A stretch of DNA of 64,000 bases from an uncultured SAR86 cluster bacterium (GCA_902599315.1 CACKEY010000003.1:87286-151285), one strand, 5' to 3'; positions 30,875 to 41,860 are shown, numbered from the stretch's first letter. Made by a program: numbers and translations. The notes: generated by a model not told the origin, from the letters alone.

Positions 30875-31808
30875 ACTCAGCATTTTTTTCCTTTTAATTA
30901 TTTGCATTGATGCATCGTCGTTTAATGAAGGCTATGCTTTAAATGAAAATACAAAGATTGCTTACAGGGACTATGGACCTCCTTCTGGAGAGCCAATATT
31001 GCTAGTCACGGGATTAGGTGCTCAACTCACTCTTTGGCCTGATTTTTTAATAGATGAACTACAGGCAAATAATTTTAGACCCATTGTTTATGACAATAGA
31101 GATGTTGGTCTTTCAACAAGATTCTCCTCACAGCCATCTCAATTCTTAAATTATTTAAAATATTTTTTATTCATTCCAATTAATCCCGAGTATTCAATTG
31201 CTGATATGGCATCCGATGGTATATCTGTTCTTGATGAATTGAAAATTGATCAATCACACATCTTGGGAATGTCCATGGGAGGCATGATTTCTCAAGTGAT
31301 GGTTGCTAATTATCCCTCTCGAGTTAAGTCATTTACTATGATTTCATCTACAGCATCAACCCCCAATCCATTCAATGGACCAGAATTCAAGATCACAAGA
31401 CAACTATTAAAAAGATCTGCTGCTAAAGATGACATTGAGGGCAGGATAGAGCAATCTATTAAACTTTTTGGGCTAATTGGGACACCTGATACTAATTATG
31501 ACACTCCAGAATTTAGAGAAGATATGCGTTCATACATAAAAAGAGGAGGAGACGATGGGGGTTTTATAAGACAAATGGCTGCCATTGTTGGTTCAAAAAA
31601 TAGAAAAAAATTAATCAAATCTATTGAGACTCCAACCTTAATCATTCATGGAGACATTGATCCATTAATTAAAGTTAAAAATGCATATCAGGCGCATAAA
31701 CTTATTGGCTCAAGTGAGCTTATTATCGTAGAAGGAATGGGCCATTTACTTGATAAGAAGGCTTTTAAAAAATTCCAATCTCAGCTAATAAAATTTCTAA
31801 ACAATTAA
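30858..31808 (+). CDS. Alpha/beta hydrolase
   Basis: LVTGLGAQLTLWPDFL, VYDNRDVGLSTRF, ILGMSMGGMISQVMV, GMGHLLD. Confidence 0.93.
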   Translation: MHFKHKLSIFFLLIICIDASSFNEGYALNENTKIAYRDYGPPSGEPILLVTGLGAQLTLWPDFLIDELQANNFRPIVYDNRDVGLSTRFSSQPSQFLNYLKYFLFIPINPEYSIADMASDGISVLDELKIDQSHILGMSMGGMISQVMVANYPSRVKSFTMISSTASTPNPFNGPEFKITRQLLKRSAAKDDIEGRIEQSIKLFGLIGTPDTNYDTPEFREDMRSYIKRGGDDGGFIRQMAAIVGSKNRKKLIKSIETPTLIIHGDIDPLIKVKNAYQAHKLIGSSELIIVEGMGHLLDKKAFKKFQSQLIKFLNN

Positions 31809-31842
31809 ACAGAAAACATAATTTTTTTCGATACAATATCGC

Positions 31843-33243
31843 ATGGCTATTCAAGCAAAAGAAAAATTTTTTTATGCCTCAGGAGCAATCGCAAATGGAG
31901 TTAAGAATGACGCCTTTACATTCTTCCTTTTATTTTTTTATTCTAATATCATAGGCCTGACCCCAGGATTAGCCAGTTTAGCAATCTTTATAGCGTTGTT
32001 AGTCGACGCTTTTACAGATCCATTAATGGGAGTCATATCCGACAGAACTCAACATAAATTAGGAAGACGACATCCATATTTTTTACTAGGTATGATTCCG
32101 ATGGCATTGTCTTACTTCATGCTTTTTTCTATTCAGACTTCTTGGCAGCTATCTCAACAACATTTATTTCTATGGATGCTAAGTTTTACCTTATTAACAA
32201 GATTAGGCATGACAATTTTTGAAGTACCACATAGATCACTGGGAAGCGAAATGACAAGATCATACACTGAAAGAACATCAATATTTGCAGCCAGGGAGCT
32301 TCTAGGATGGTTTGGTGGTTTATTTAATGCATTTTTAGCCTACACAATATTTTTCAAAGATACTCCTGATTACATGCCTGGAACAAAGAATCCTGATCCA
32401 TGGATCTATTACGGTATGACTGGAGCAACTATAATGTGTATTTCAGTCTTGCTTACATACTTTGGAACATTAAAGTATCGCAATCATTCCGATGCAAAAA
32501 TAGCAACTTTCAATTTAAAGTTAATACTAAATCAAATTTTTATTGCTTTAAAAAATAAATCTTTTTTAATATTCTTCTTTGGATATTTGTTTATTGCAAT
32601 TAGTTGGGGCATGGGAAGTTCTTTGCAGATATATATGAACACATATTTCTGGGAATTTAAATCAATTATGCTAGCTTCATATTTAGGCATATATGTTCTA
32701 TCAACATTAAGCGCGTACTTAATAGTTCCTAGATTAGTTCAAATAATTGAAAAAAAAACTATTTTATTAATTGCGATTTCTTTTGCAGCTTTAATACCCC
32801 CAATACCCATAATTTTGTTTATTAATAACTTACTTCCAGATACAGGCACTTGGAATCTTTTTTACGCAACAATTCCATTTGTATATGTTGCAAATACTTG
32901 TTTATCCTCAAGTGCGATTATAAGAGAATCAATGTTGGGTGATATAAGTGATGAAGTTGAATTAGAAAGTGGTATAGGTCAGCAAGGATTAATGTTTGCT
33001 TCAAGCTCTTTGATTGGTAAATTGAATACGGGTTTAGGAATTTTAATGGCCGGCATTACCTTAGAATTTATAAATTTTCCTCAGGGAACTGATGTCACAC
33101 CTTCTGCAGAAAATATATTCAATCTTGCAATGGTTCAAGGTCCATTAGTTGCAATTTTAATGATTATTCCATTTGGAATATTTTCATTATATAAGATAGA
33201 TAGATATAGACATCAACAAATTCTTGCTAAACTAAATCACTAA
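31843..33243 (+). CDS. MFS transporter, GPH (glycoside-pentoside-hexuronide:cation symporter) family
   Basis: DAFTDPLMGVISDRTQHKLGRRHPYFLLGMIP; multi-TM. Confidence 0.9.
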   Translation: MAIQAKEKFFYASGAIANGVKNDAFTFFLLFFYSNIIGLTPGLASLAIFIALLVDAFTDPLMGVISDRTQHKLGRRHPYFLLGMIPMALSYFMLFSIQTSWQLSQQHLFLWMLSFTLLTRLGMTIFEVPHRSLGSEMTRSYTERTSIFAARELLGWFGGLFNAFLAYTIFFKDTPDYMPGTKNPDPWIYYGMTGATIMCISVLLTYFGTLKYRNHSDAKIATFNLKLILNQIFIALKNKSFLIFFFGYLFIAISWGMGSSLQIYMNTYFWEFKSIMLASYLGIYVLSTLSAYLIVPRLVQIIEKKTILLIAISFAALIPPIPIILFINNLLPDTGTWNLFYATIPFVYVANTCLSSSAIIRESMLGDISDEVELESGIGQQGLMFASSSLIGKLNTGLGILMAGITLEFINFPQGTDVTPSAENIFNLAMVQGPLVAILMIIPFGIFSLYKIDRYRHQQILAKLNH

Positions 33244-33262
33244 AACATTAATTTTATTAATT

Positions 33263-33508
33263 ATGAAAGCAGCACATGTAATCACGTTATTTCTTTGGGC
33301 ATTTGGGATAGTGAATCTTTTTGAACCATTCAACGGATGGTTATTTTATTTGGCTTCAGGGATATTCTACTTGCTTCTTATTGCGCATTTGGTTGAATGT
33401 GTTGTCTACAGAAATAAAATTCTTAATTCTAATGATTCTCCATTTGTTGCATTTTCTATGACCCTTTTGTTTGGTGTTATATACCTTAGCTCAATAAAAG
33501 ACTCTTAA
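33263..33508 (+). CDS. DUF1145 family membrane protein
   Basis: 81 aa, MKAAHVITLFLWAFGIVNLFEPFNGWLFYLASGIFYLLLIAHLVE. Confidence 0.75.
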   Translation: MKAAHVITLFLWAFGIVNLFEPFNGWLFYLASGIFYLLLIAHLVECVVYRNKILNSNDSPFVAFSMTLLFGVIYLSSIKDS

Positions 33509-33510
33509 TT

Positions 33511-34881
33511 TTGGAAGTTTTAGATGGGGGAGATAAAATCCCTAAAGGGTCAATGGGTGTATGGAAACTCGCGTGGCCTTCAATTCTTACAAATCTTTTC
33601 TATGCTACTAGCTCAATCGTTGCAATTAAAGTAGTTGGAGGTCTTGGACCTGATGCAATTGCTGCAGCAGTAACAGGCCAAAGAGTTACATTTATTCTGC
33701 AAGCTATTTTAACCGGAGTTTTAGCTGGATCAACAGCATTAATTGCGAGACATTGGGGCGCAAAAGATAAGTTAGAGGCAGGAATTTTTTTTACTAGAAC
33801 TGTTCAATTGGTAATTTTTTTATCTATTATTTCTGCATTTTTAATCTGGCAATTTGCTGAACCACTCGTAAGATTTTTCGGCCTAAAAAATCAAGCTCTA
33901 ATTTACTCCTCAGATTATTTAAAAGCTATTGCACCTTTTTATATAGCATTTGGATGTGGAATGGCATTAATTACTGCATTGAGAGCTGTTGGAGATGTAA
34001 AGACACCTTTGTTTATTGGTGTGATTATGAATTTATTTGCTATTTTTTTTATGTTAGTTTTCGTGAATGGATGGCTTGGTTTTCCTGAATATGGTGTGAT
34101 TGGCGCAGCTCTTGGAAATGGTCTTTCATTTGTTATAGGAGCGCTATTATTAATAGTATTTTGGTTATCAAATCAATTATCTGTTAGATATTCAACAATC
34201 TTTGATCTAGATTTAGATCGAGTGAAAGAAATTTTTAAAGTGGGTTTGCCAGCAGCACTTGAACAAGTTATTTTTCAAATTGGTATTACAGCTTTTCTTA
34301 TTTTAGTTGCATTCTATGGAACAGAAGCCTACGCAGCTTACGGAATTGGAGTTCAAATTTTATCTTTTTCATTTGTTATAGGATTTGGTTTTTCTATAGC
34401 TGGAGCTACATTGGTTGGACAGCACCTCGGTGCTAAAAATAAAAATCAAGCAAAAAGAGCTGGATGGGGAGCAATGAGACTCTCTATAGTTTCTATGACA
34501 TTTTTTGGAGTTATTATTGCTACATTTGCTGAGCCGTTGGCAAGATTTATGATTGATAATGATGAAGTAGTAAGATTAACTGTAATATTTATATGGTTGC
34601 TAGGATCAATGCAGCCACTAATGGCAATAGAATTTTCACTTGGTGGAGCACTTAGAGGCGCAGGCGACACTAAAACCCCCCTAGCAATTACATTAACGTG
34701 TTTACTTTTTATAAGAGTATTTCTTGCGGTAATTTTCTTTTTACTAGATGCTAGCATAGAAATAATTTTCTCAACCCTCCTTGCTGACTACATAGTAAAA
34801 GGTTTTTTATATGTTTCTAGATTTAGATCTGATAAGTGGATGAATGTATTAAAGATTAAGGAAGTTGATCAGCAACCTTAA
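33511..34881 (+). CDS. MATE family efflux transporter (TTG start)
   Basis: WKLAWPSILTNLFYATSSIVAIKVVGGLGPDAIAAAVTGQRV, GGALRGAGDTKTPLAI. Confidence 0.93.
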   Translation: MEVLDGGDKIPKGSMGVWKLAWPSILTNLFYATSSIVAIKVVGGLGPDAIAAAVTGQRVTFILQAILTGVLAGSTALIARHWGAKDKLEAGIFFTRTVQLVIFLSIISAFLIWQFAEPLVRFFGLKNQALIYSSDYLKAIAPFYIAFGCGMALITALRAVGDVKTPLFIGVIMNLFAIFFMLVFVNGWLGFPEYGVIGAALGNGLSFVIGALLLIVFWLSNQLSVRYSTIFDLDLDRVKEIFKVGLPAALEQVIFQIGITAFLILVAFYGTEAYAAYGIGVQILSFSFVIGFGFSIAGATLVGQHLGAKNKNQAKRAGWGAMRLSIVSMTFFGVIIATFAEPLARFMIDNDEVVRLTVIFIWLLGSMQPLMAIEFSLGGALRGAGDTKTPLAITLTCLLFIRVFLAVIFFLLDASIEIIFSTLLADYIVKGFLYVSRFRSDKWMNVLKIKEVDQQP

Positions 34882-36286
34882 TAAAAACTTCATTCACTCT
34901 TTTCCAAAGCTTATTTTCATTTGCATTAGTTTTGTGTGATTGAAGGTTGTTAATAAACTTAATTAATAGATTTTTAACATCATCTTTTGAGATGCTTGTC
35001 CCTGAAAATTTATTTTGTAACATCTCTAAGGCTATCTTTTGCTTGAGAGCTTGATTAGACTTTGGCGGATCTATTTGTGCAATAAGCTCAAGCTTAACTA
35101 CACTTTCAAGTAAAGCATCTTCATCTCCATTATAAAGAGGGGACTTTAATACCTTTAAAATATCTTTATTAATAATTTCATTTTGCGCATCTCCTTTCTC
35201 AAGATTATTAAGAATATTTTTATATGCTTCTATTTTATCTTCGAGAATTATTGAAATTTGTTTTTTTTCGAATGCTCTAACTTCTTTCTGAAGTTTAATA
35301 AATTCTGGAGACTTTCTAACTTTAGCAATATCTTTAATTTGACTTTTAATTTTATTAACCTTGCTGTTATCTTCCCTGAGCTCATTTGATAAATTTTTAA
35401 TAAGAGCAAGCTCATCATTTGCTGCTGCTTTTTCTTCAACAAAAAACTTATCAGCAGCTTCGTTTAGTTTTTTCCATAAAAGAGGCTCATTTTTTTTCCC
35501 ACTTGGACCTGTTTCTTGATATTCACGTTTAATTTTTTTAAATTTTTGTATGCACACCTGATTATCATCATCACTAATTAATTCCACTTTTTTTATTAGG
35601 GACTCTTTGATCTTATAATTTTTATTTTCTTGATCTTTGATAGCATCATTGATTGGCTCTCTAGAAAGGTGAAATTCGGATTTTAATTTTGAGAAGTCTT
35701 CATCGAGCACTGGAGCAAATTTTTGCCATGACTGAAAAGTTTTACTTAAGTATTTAGTCATATCAATTAATCCAGGCCATTTTCCAGAATACTTGTTAGT
35801 ATATTGATTAATATCTTCTATTATTTTCATTCTCTCCATAGCATTAGAGATTTTAATAGCTTTTAATTCCTCATAATATTGTGCGCATGGCTCCCATGCT
35901 TTATCTGTAAGCTTTTTAAAGCTCATCCATTGATCGCGACTTGCTGGTTTGGAAGTCTGATCTAATAACTGCCATCTTGTTTGTAAACTATGAATTTCGT
36001 TAGCTTGCTTTTTGGGATTTTCTAAAGGTTTAGAGATTAATTTTTCAATCTCTTCAATAATTTCATTTCTTTTTGGATTTGTCGCAAATGAAGAGATTTC
36101 ATTAAAGTATCTAGATTGAGCAGACATAAAATTAAATCTATGTCTCAATTTATTCGAAACTTTTCCCTCCGCTTTTATTAATCTTGAAACTTCGCTAACA
36201 ATTTTTTGTGCTAATTTTATTTGACCAGCTTCAAAATGTTTTTCAGCTTTGTCTAGTGAGTTAAATAAAGTTTTGTGAGTTTCCAC
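34856..36286 (-). CDS. DUF349 domain-containing protein
   Basis: Repeated Trp-centred helical blocks (LQTRWQLLDQ.., FQSWQKFAP.., LWKKLNEAADKFF, LWKRVNEVFIKV) typical of DUF349. Confidence 0.75.
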   Translation of the reverse strand: METHKTLFNSLDKAEKHFEAGQIKLAQKIVSEVSRLIKAEGKVSNKLRHRFNFMSAQSRYFNEISSFATNPKRNEIIEEIEKLISKPLENPKKQANEIHSLQTRWQLLDQTSKPASRDQWMSFKKLTDKAWEPCAQYYEELKAIKISNAMERMKIIEDINQYTNKYSGKWPGLIDMTKYLSKTFQSWQKFAPVLDEDFSKLKSEFHLSREPINDAIKDQENKNYKIKESLIKKVELISDDDNQVCIQKFKKIKREYQETGPSGKKNEPLLWKKLNEAADKFFVEEKAAANDELALIKNLSNELREDNSKVNKIKSQIKDIAKVRKSPEFIKLQKEVRAFEKKQISIILEDKIEAYKNILNNLEKGDAQNEIINKDILKVLKSPLYNGDEDALLESVVKLELIAQIDPPKSNQALKQKIALEMLQNKFSGTSISKDDVKNLLIKFINNLQSHKTNANENKLWKRVNEVFIKVADQLP

Positions 36287-36319
36287 AATAGTTAATTTTG
36301 ATGTTTATAATTATCTTAA

Positions 36320-37318
36320 ATGAAGAAAAGAATTTTAACAGGTATTACAACAACTGGTACTCCTCATATCGGAAATTATTTAGGCGCTATTAAGCCTGCG
36401 CTTGATTTAGTAGAGCCAGATAATGATTCATATTTTTTTCTTGCAGATTATCATGCTTTGATAAAACAAAATAATCCTGACGAAATTGAGAAAAGCGTTA
36501 AAAATGTTGCTCTAGCTTGGCTTTCATCAGGCTTAGATCCTGAGATTTCTAATTTTTATAGGCAGTCTGATATTCCAGAAGTTCATGAATTAACATGGAT
36601 TTTAAATTGTAGTGCATCCAAAGGACTGCTAAATAGGGCTCATGCCTATAAATCAATGACGGCTGAAAATACTCAAGCTGGAAATGATGAGGATAAAGCT
36701 ATTAATATGGGGTTATTTTCATATCCAGTATTGATGGCATCAGATATTTTGATATTTAATGCAACACATGTACCTGTTGGACCTGATCAAGCTCAGCATA
36801 TGGAAATGACTCGAGATATAGCTGGTACTTTTAATCATTCATATTCAAATTTATTAGTGTTACCAGAGGCCATTATTCAGAATGAAGTATCAGTTCCAGG
36901 AATTGATGGAAGAAAAATGAGTAAATCTTATAACAATATTGTTCCATTTCTATCATCAGAAAAAGATTTAGAGAAATCTATCTCAAAAATTATTACAAAT
37001 TCATTAGAGCCTGGTCAGGCAAAAGATACAAAAGACTGCACTCTTTTTCAGCTATATTCATTTTTTGCTACCACTGATGAAATTAACGAAATGAATCAAG
37101 CATACAAGGATGGAATTGGATGGGGTGATGCTAAGAAAAAACTATTTTCAATTATTAATTCTGAAATATCTCCTATTAGAGAAAAATATTTTGAATTAAA
37201 TAATAAACCAAATTTATTAAATGACTTATTCTCTGAAGGGGCACGAAAAGTTCGTCCTCAAGCGCAAGAACTTATTGGAAGATTACGTGAGGCCTTGGGC
37301 ATAAATAAAATTGTATAA
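36320..37318 (+). CDS. trpS: Tryptophan--tRNA ligase
   Basis: KRILTGITTTGTPHIGNYLGAIKP, PVGPDQAQHMEMTRDIA, GRKMSKSYNN (KMSKS). Confidence 0.97.
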   Translation: MKKRILTGITTTGTPHIGNYLGAIKPALDLVEPDNDSYFFLADYHALIKQNNPDEIEKSVKNVALAWLSSGLDPEISNFYRQSDIPEVHELTWILNCSASKGLLNRAHAYKSMTAENTQAGNDEDKAINMGLFSYPVLMASDILIFNATHVPVGPDQAQHMEMTRDIAGTFNHSYSNLLVLPEAIIQNEVSVPGIDGRKMSKSYNNIVPFLSSEKDLEKSISKIITNSLEPGQAKDTKDCTLFQLYSFFATTDEINEMNQAYKDGIGWGDAKKKLFSIINSEISPIREKYFELNNKPNLLNDLFSEGARKVRPQAQELIGRLREALGINKIV

Positions 37319-38516
37319 ACCTTCATTTTGGCTCAAATTTGGTTTATTTTCAGTTGGCCTTGGTCAATCCTTTGCATTTGTCTTAGTGCCACCATTAGCT
37401 AGAGATTTAGGTTTATCAGTTGTTGAAACATCATTAATTTTTTCTATCTCAGCAGTAGCATGGGCTGTAACTAGTTCTTCGTGGGGGAGAATATCTGATA
37501 AATATGGCAGAAGAAATATTGCTGTCATAGGTTTAATTGGCTATTCAGTTTCAATCATTGCTTTAATTACTCCGCTTTTTCTTGTTGAAAGAAATTTATT
37601 AGATTTTGTTTTCCTTTTACCTTTATTAATATTTGGTAGGTTAATAAATGGACTTATTGGCTCAGCTACAAGGCCTGCTGCTTTTGCATATATTGCAGAT
37701 ATTTCAGAGAGAACTAAACGAACAAAGAAATTTGCAAGGCTTGAATCGAGCTTTTTAGTTGGGACGATAATTGGTCCTATGATAGGCGGATTTCTTTTTT
37801 TATATTCAAAACCTTTACCATTCTATATTTTTGCAACATGTGGGTTTATTTCCGCTTTAGGAATTTTCTATACATTTCCTAAAACAACTTTATTAAAAGA
37901 GAAAGCCGAGGATATGCTTTCTAAGCTATCATTTAAAGATAAAAGTGTTTGGCCGTTTCTATTTATCGCTGCGCTTTCATCACTTTGTCAAGCATCACTA
38001 TTGCAGTCAATTGGATTTTTTATAACAGATGTTTTTTCTAACGAAAAAGATCTACCATTAGTAATTAGCTTAACATTTGTTGTGCTTTCATTATCAACAG
38101 TTGTAAGCCAATATATATTTACTGATATAAAACCAATTAGTAATGATAAATTACTGACTTACGGGACTTTTCTTACATTGGTATCATACACTATGGCCGC
38201 ATTCTCTACTTCAATAGCATTATTTTACTTAGCTATGATGATTAATGGTTTAGGCGCAGGCATGTTTAGACCTGCAAACGCATCTTCTTTATCGCTCGCT
38301 CAAAGTCCCAATAATCAGGGTAAGGCTGCTGGTTATTTGGGTTCAGTTATGCCAATTGGCCATGTGCTTACGCCAATTATTGCTATGCCAATATACCAAC
38401 TTAGTCCTGAGTATTTATATTTTTTTAGTGCTTTCCTATGTTTTGTATCTTTATTATTTATAATATTGCATCCGAGACTAAAAAATCATGAACAAGCCAG
38501 CACTATTATTAATTAA
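37311..38516 (+). CDS. MFS transporter
   Basis: 12-TM type; WGRISDKYGRRNIAVIGL, TRPAAFAYIADISERTKR. Confidence 0.9.
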   Translation: MYKPSFWLKFGLFSVGLGQSFAFVLVPPLARDLGLSVVETSLIFSISAVAWAVTSSSWGRISDKYGRRNIAVIGLIGYSVSIIALITPLFLVERNLLDFVFLLPLLIFGRLINGLIGSATRPAAFAYIADISERTKRTKKFARLESSFLVGTIIGPMIGGFLFLYSKPLPFYIFATCGFISALGIFYTFPKTTLLKEKAEDMLSKLSFKDKSVWPFLFIAALSSLCQASLLQSIGFFITDVFSNEKDLPLVISLTFVVLSLSTVVSQYIFTDIKPISNDKLLTYGTFLTLVSYTMAAFSTSIALFYLAMMINGLGAGMFRPANASSLSLAQSPNNQGKAAGYLGSVMPIGHVLTPIIAMPIYQLSPEYLYFFSAFLCFVSLLFIILHPRLKNHEQASTIIN

Positions 38517-39498
38517 CTTAGGGACTCCTGACTCTCCATCATATTTTGATGTATTTAAATACCTCAGAGAATTTCTTATGGATGGAAGAGTTATCGATAT
38601 TCCTTCCTTTTTTAGATTTATTTTAGTGACTCTTATTATTTGTCCAATAAGATCATTTGCATCAAGTAAAATATATAAAGAATTATGGGATCTTTCAGGT
38701 GGCGTTTCTCCCTTGCTTAAAAATACTGAGGAGTTAACTAAAAAATTAAATTCAAACCAAAATAAATACAATGTTCATTTTGCAATGCGCTATCAAAAAC
38801 CAAGTATTAAAAAAACTTTGGAAGCAATTAAAAAAACAAACCCTTCTGAACTCATAGTCCTTCCGTTATTTCCCCACTATGCTTCAGCTACCACTGGCAG
38901 TGTTTTTCAAGAGCTTACTAAAAAGATCTCAAAAGAATGGGTTATTCCTTCTGTTAGATTCATATCACAATACTATGATCATCCTTCATTTATAAATGCA
39001 TGGGTTGTAGCTGCAAATAATTTTAACCACCAAGACTATGATAAAGTTGTTTTTAGCTATCACGGCCTACCAAACTCTCAGGTAAATAAAGTTTATGCTG
39101 ATAATCAATGTGATGGAAAAAATTGTGAGCATGAAGTTAATGAGGAGAACTATTATTGTTATAAATCTGCAGTTTATGAAACTTCAAAGCTGATCGCAGA
39201 AAAGATATCTCTTCCCAGAGACAAATATGAGGTTACTTTTCAATCTAGATTAACAAATAATTGGTTAGAGCCTTTTTCTGATGATGTTTTAAAAAGTTAT
39301 CCTGAGAAAGGTATAAAGAAAGTTCTTGTATTTTCTCCAGCTTTTACAGCTGATTGCTTAGAAACTGTTATTGAAATTGGTGATGAATACAAAGAACTTT
39401 TTATAAATGCAGGTGGCCAAATTCTTGATTATGTACCTTCATTAAATTTTTCAGATGCTTGGGTTCAAGCTATCATAGACATTGTTGATAAAAAATAA
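38488..39498 (+). CDS. hemH: Ferrochelatase
   Basis: LLINLGTPDSPSYFDVFKYLREFLMDGRVID, YHGLPNSQV, FQSRLTNNWLEPFSDD, FSPAFTADCLETVIEI. Confidence 0.96.
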   Translation: MNKPALLLINLGTPDSPSYFDVFKYLREFLMDGRVIDIPSFFRFILVTLIICPIRSFASSKIYKELWDLSGGVSPLLKNTEELTKKLNSNQNKYNVHFAMRYQKPSIKKTLEAIKKTNPSELIVLPLFPHYASATTGSVFQELTKKISKEWVIPSVRFISQYYDHPSFINAWVVAANNFNHQDYDKVVFSYHGLPNSQVNKVYADNQCDGKNCEHEVNEENYYCYKSAVYETSKLIAEKISLPRDKYEVTFQSRLTNNWLEPFSDDVLKSYPEKGIKKVLVFSPAFTADCLETVIEIGDEYKELFINAGGQILDYVPSLNFSDAWVQAIIDIVDKK

Positions 39499-39506
39499 GG
39501 ATTGTT

Positions 39507-40385
39507 ATGTTTAAAGATGATTTATTAAAAGGAAAGAAAATTTTAGTAACCGGTGGCGGAACAGGTCTGGGAAAAGAGATGTCTGAGCATTATATTCAAC
39601 ATGGAGCTGAGGTTGTAATTTGTGGAAGACGAGAGAGTGTTCTTGCAGATACGGCTGCAGAATTTAAAGATAAATATGATGCTAGTGTAAGGTTTCAACC
39701 CTTGGATATCCGTTCACCCCAGGATGTTGAAGATTTTGTTGAGACTATCTTCCAAGAAGGTCCACTTCATGGTTTAGTTAATAATGCAGCTGGTAATTTT
39801 ATATCACCAACCAAGGATTTATCGGCAAGAGGTTTTGATGCAATTGCAAATATTGTTTTTCATGGCACATTTTATGTAACTAATGCTGTTGGTAAAAAAT
39901 GGCTTGAACAAAATATCAAAGGTTCAATTATTTCTATTCTTGCAACCTGGGTTTGGACAGGCTCTCCCTATGTTGTACCCTCTGCAATGTCAAAATCAGC
40001 TTTACATACAATGACTAAATCTCTTGCTGTTGAATGGGGTCCTTATGGAATTAGGATAAATGCTATCGCTCCTGGTCCATTCCCAACAGAAGGTGCTTGG
40101 GCACGATTAAGTCCCGAAGGTGCTCTTGAGGATTCAGGTTCAATGAGCACAATTCCAATGGGTAGAGTTGGAGAAATGAGCGAATTACAAAATTTGGCCA
40201 CTTTTTTAATGGCAGATGGCTGTGAATATCTTACAGGACAAACTATTGCATTAGATGGTGCTCAGTATCTCTCAGGCGGAGGCACTTTTTCGCAGCTTTC
40301 AAAAATGTCTGAGGATGACTGGTCTCAAATTAGAAGCATGATTAAAAAAACAAATGATTCAGATAAAGCAAAAAGATCGACATAA
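39507..40385 (+). CDS. SDR family oxidoreductase (2,4-dienoyl-CoA reductase-like)
   Basis: VTGGGTGLGKEMSEHY, VNNAAGNFISPTKDLS, AMSKSALHTMTKSLAVEWGPYGIRINAIAPGPFPTEGAW. Confidence 0.9.
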   Translation: MFKDDLLKGKKILVTGGGTGLGKEMSEHYIQHGAEVVICGRRESVLADTAAEFKDKYDASVRFQPLDIRSPQDVEDFVETIFQEGPLHGLVNNAAGNFISPTKDLSARGFDAIANIVFHGTFYVTNAVGKKWLEQNIKGSIISILATWVWTGSPYVVPSAMSKSALHTMTKSLAVEWGPYGIRINAIAPGPFPTEGAWARLSPEGALEDSGSMSTIPMGRVGEMSELQNLATFLMADGCEYLTGQTIALDGAQYLSGGGTFSQLSKMSEDDWSQIRSMIKKTNDSDKAKRST

Positions 40386-40433
40386 CAAATCATATTTTGA
40401 ATTGTTAGGCTAAAATAACTTAAAGAGGTAAAT

Positions 40434-41855
40434 ATGGAACATCAACAAATGAAAGAAATTTTAAGCAAACAAAAAGCTTTTTTTATTAAAAATGGACCCC
40501 CATCCTATGAATTGAGAATTGATAGGTTGGATAGAATGAAGTCATTGATAATGGAAAATCGCTATAAAATTGTAGATGCGTTGAATGAAGACTTTGGTGT
40601 TAGATCTAAGAATCAGTCTATGGCTACAGATGTTTATACAATTGTTCCAAGCATTGAATATGCTAAGAAGAATCTAAAAAAGTGGATGGCTGGCTCAAAA
40701 AGAAAAGCCAATTTTCCACTTGGATTTCTAGGAGCTAAAGCTTCTGTAGACTATGAACCTCTTGGCACAGTTGGGATGATTTCTCCATGGAATTTTCCGG
40801 TCTTTTTAACTTTCTCACCTGCTGCATCAATTTTTGCTGCTGGAAATCAGATTATGCATAAGCCAAGTGAGTATACAGAGCAGACATCGGCTTTGTTAAA
40901 AGAATTATGTGACACTGCTTTTGATGAAGAAGAGTTTGCAACAATTCTTGGAGGTCCTGATGTAGGTGCATCCTTTACACAACAAAAGTTTGACCACCTT
41001 TTATATACAGGCAGTGGCGCGGTAGCAAAACATATTATGAAAGCTGCTTCTGAAAATTTAGTTCCAGTTACACTTGAACTTGGGGGCAAATCTCCTGTCA
41101 TAGTCAGTAATTCTGCTGATAGTGCAATTGCTGCAAAAAGAATTATGCTCGGTAAAACAATGAATGCTGGTCAAATTTGTCTAGCTCCAGACTATGTTAT
41201 GGTTCATTCAGATAAAAAAGACGAACTGGTTTCTGGCATGAAAGAAGCTGTTGCAGAGTTTTATCCTGATCTAAAACATAATGATGATTACACCTCAATT
41301 ATTAATGAAAAACATTATGATCGATTGCAGGGTCTTCTTAGTGACGCAAAGGAGAAGGGCGCTGATATTGATGAGATTAATCCTGCTAATGAGGATTTTT
41401 CTCAGCAAGAGGCATTCAAAATTCCACCAACGCTGGTTATGAATCCTACTGATGATATGGAAATCATGAAGGAAGAAATTTTTGGTCCATTACTGCCTGT
41501 CAAAGAGTTTTCTGAGGTGGATGAGACTATTTCTTATGTTAACGCTAATGATAAACCCTTAGGATTATATTATTTTGGGTCTAATAAAAATGAAGAGGAC
41601 CGAGTTTTATCCAGGACTTCTTCAGGAGGCGTAACTATTAATGATGTTTTAGGTCATATTCAGCAAGAAGATCTTCCGTTTGGTGGTGTAGGGCCTTCAG
41701 GAATTGGGAGCTATCATGGGGAAGAGGGTTTCAAGACTTTTAGCAATGCAAAAGCAGTCTATAAACAAATTGGCTCTCGGTTTGACAAGCTTTTATCTGC
41801 AATTCGTCCTCCATATAAAGGCAATATCGAAAAGGTGTTAAAACAAATCACCTAG
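40434..41855 (+). CDS. Aldehyde dehydrogenase family (coniferyl-aldehyde dehydrogenase type)
   Basis: SPWNFPVFLTFSP, LELGGKSPVIV, NAGQICLAPDYVMV, GGVTINDVLGHIQQEDLPFGGVGPSGIGSYHG. Confidence 0.92.
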   Translation: MEHQQMKEILSKQKAFFIKNGPPSYELRIDRLDRMKSLIMENRYKIVDALNEDFGVRSKNQSMATDVYTIVPSIEYAKKNLKKWMAGSKRKANFPLGFLGAKASVDYEPLGTVGMISPWNFPVFLTFSPAASIFAAGNQIMHKPSEYTEQTSALLKELCDTAFDEEEFATILGGPDVGASFTQQKFDHLLYTGSGAVAKHIMKAASENLVPVTLELGGKSPVIVSNSADSAIAAKRIMLGKTMNAGQICLAPDYVMVHSDKKDELVSGMKEAVAEFYPDLKHNDDYTSIINEKHYDRLQGLLSDAKEKGADIDEINPANEDFSQQEAFKIPPTLVMNPTDDMEIMKEEIFGPLLPVKEFSEVDETISYVNANDKPLGLYYFGSNKNEEDRVLSRTSSGGVTINDVLGHIQQEDLPFGGVGPSGIGSYHGEEGFKTFSNAKAVYKQIGSRFDKLLSAIRPPYKGNIEKVLKQIT

Positions 41856-41860
41856 TATCT

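Noticed and set aside
34446-34757. Minus-strand 103-aa ORF
   Set aside because: Antisense to the MATE transporter; shadow ORF
38478-38771. Minus-strand 97-aa ORF
   Set aside because: Antisense to the hemH 5' end
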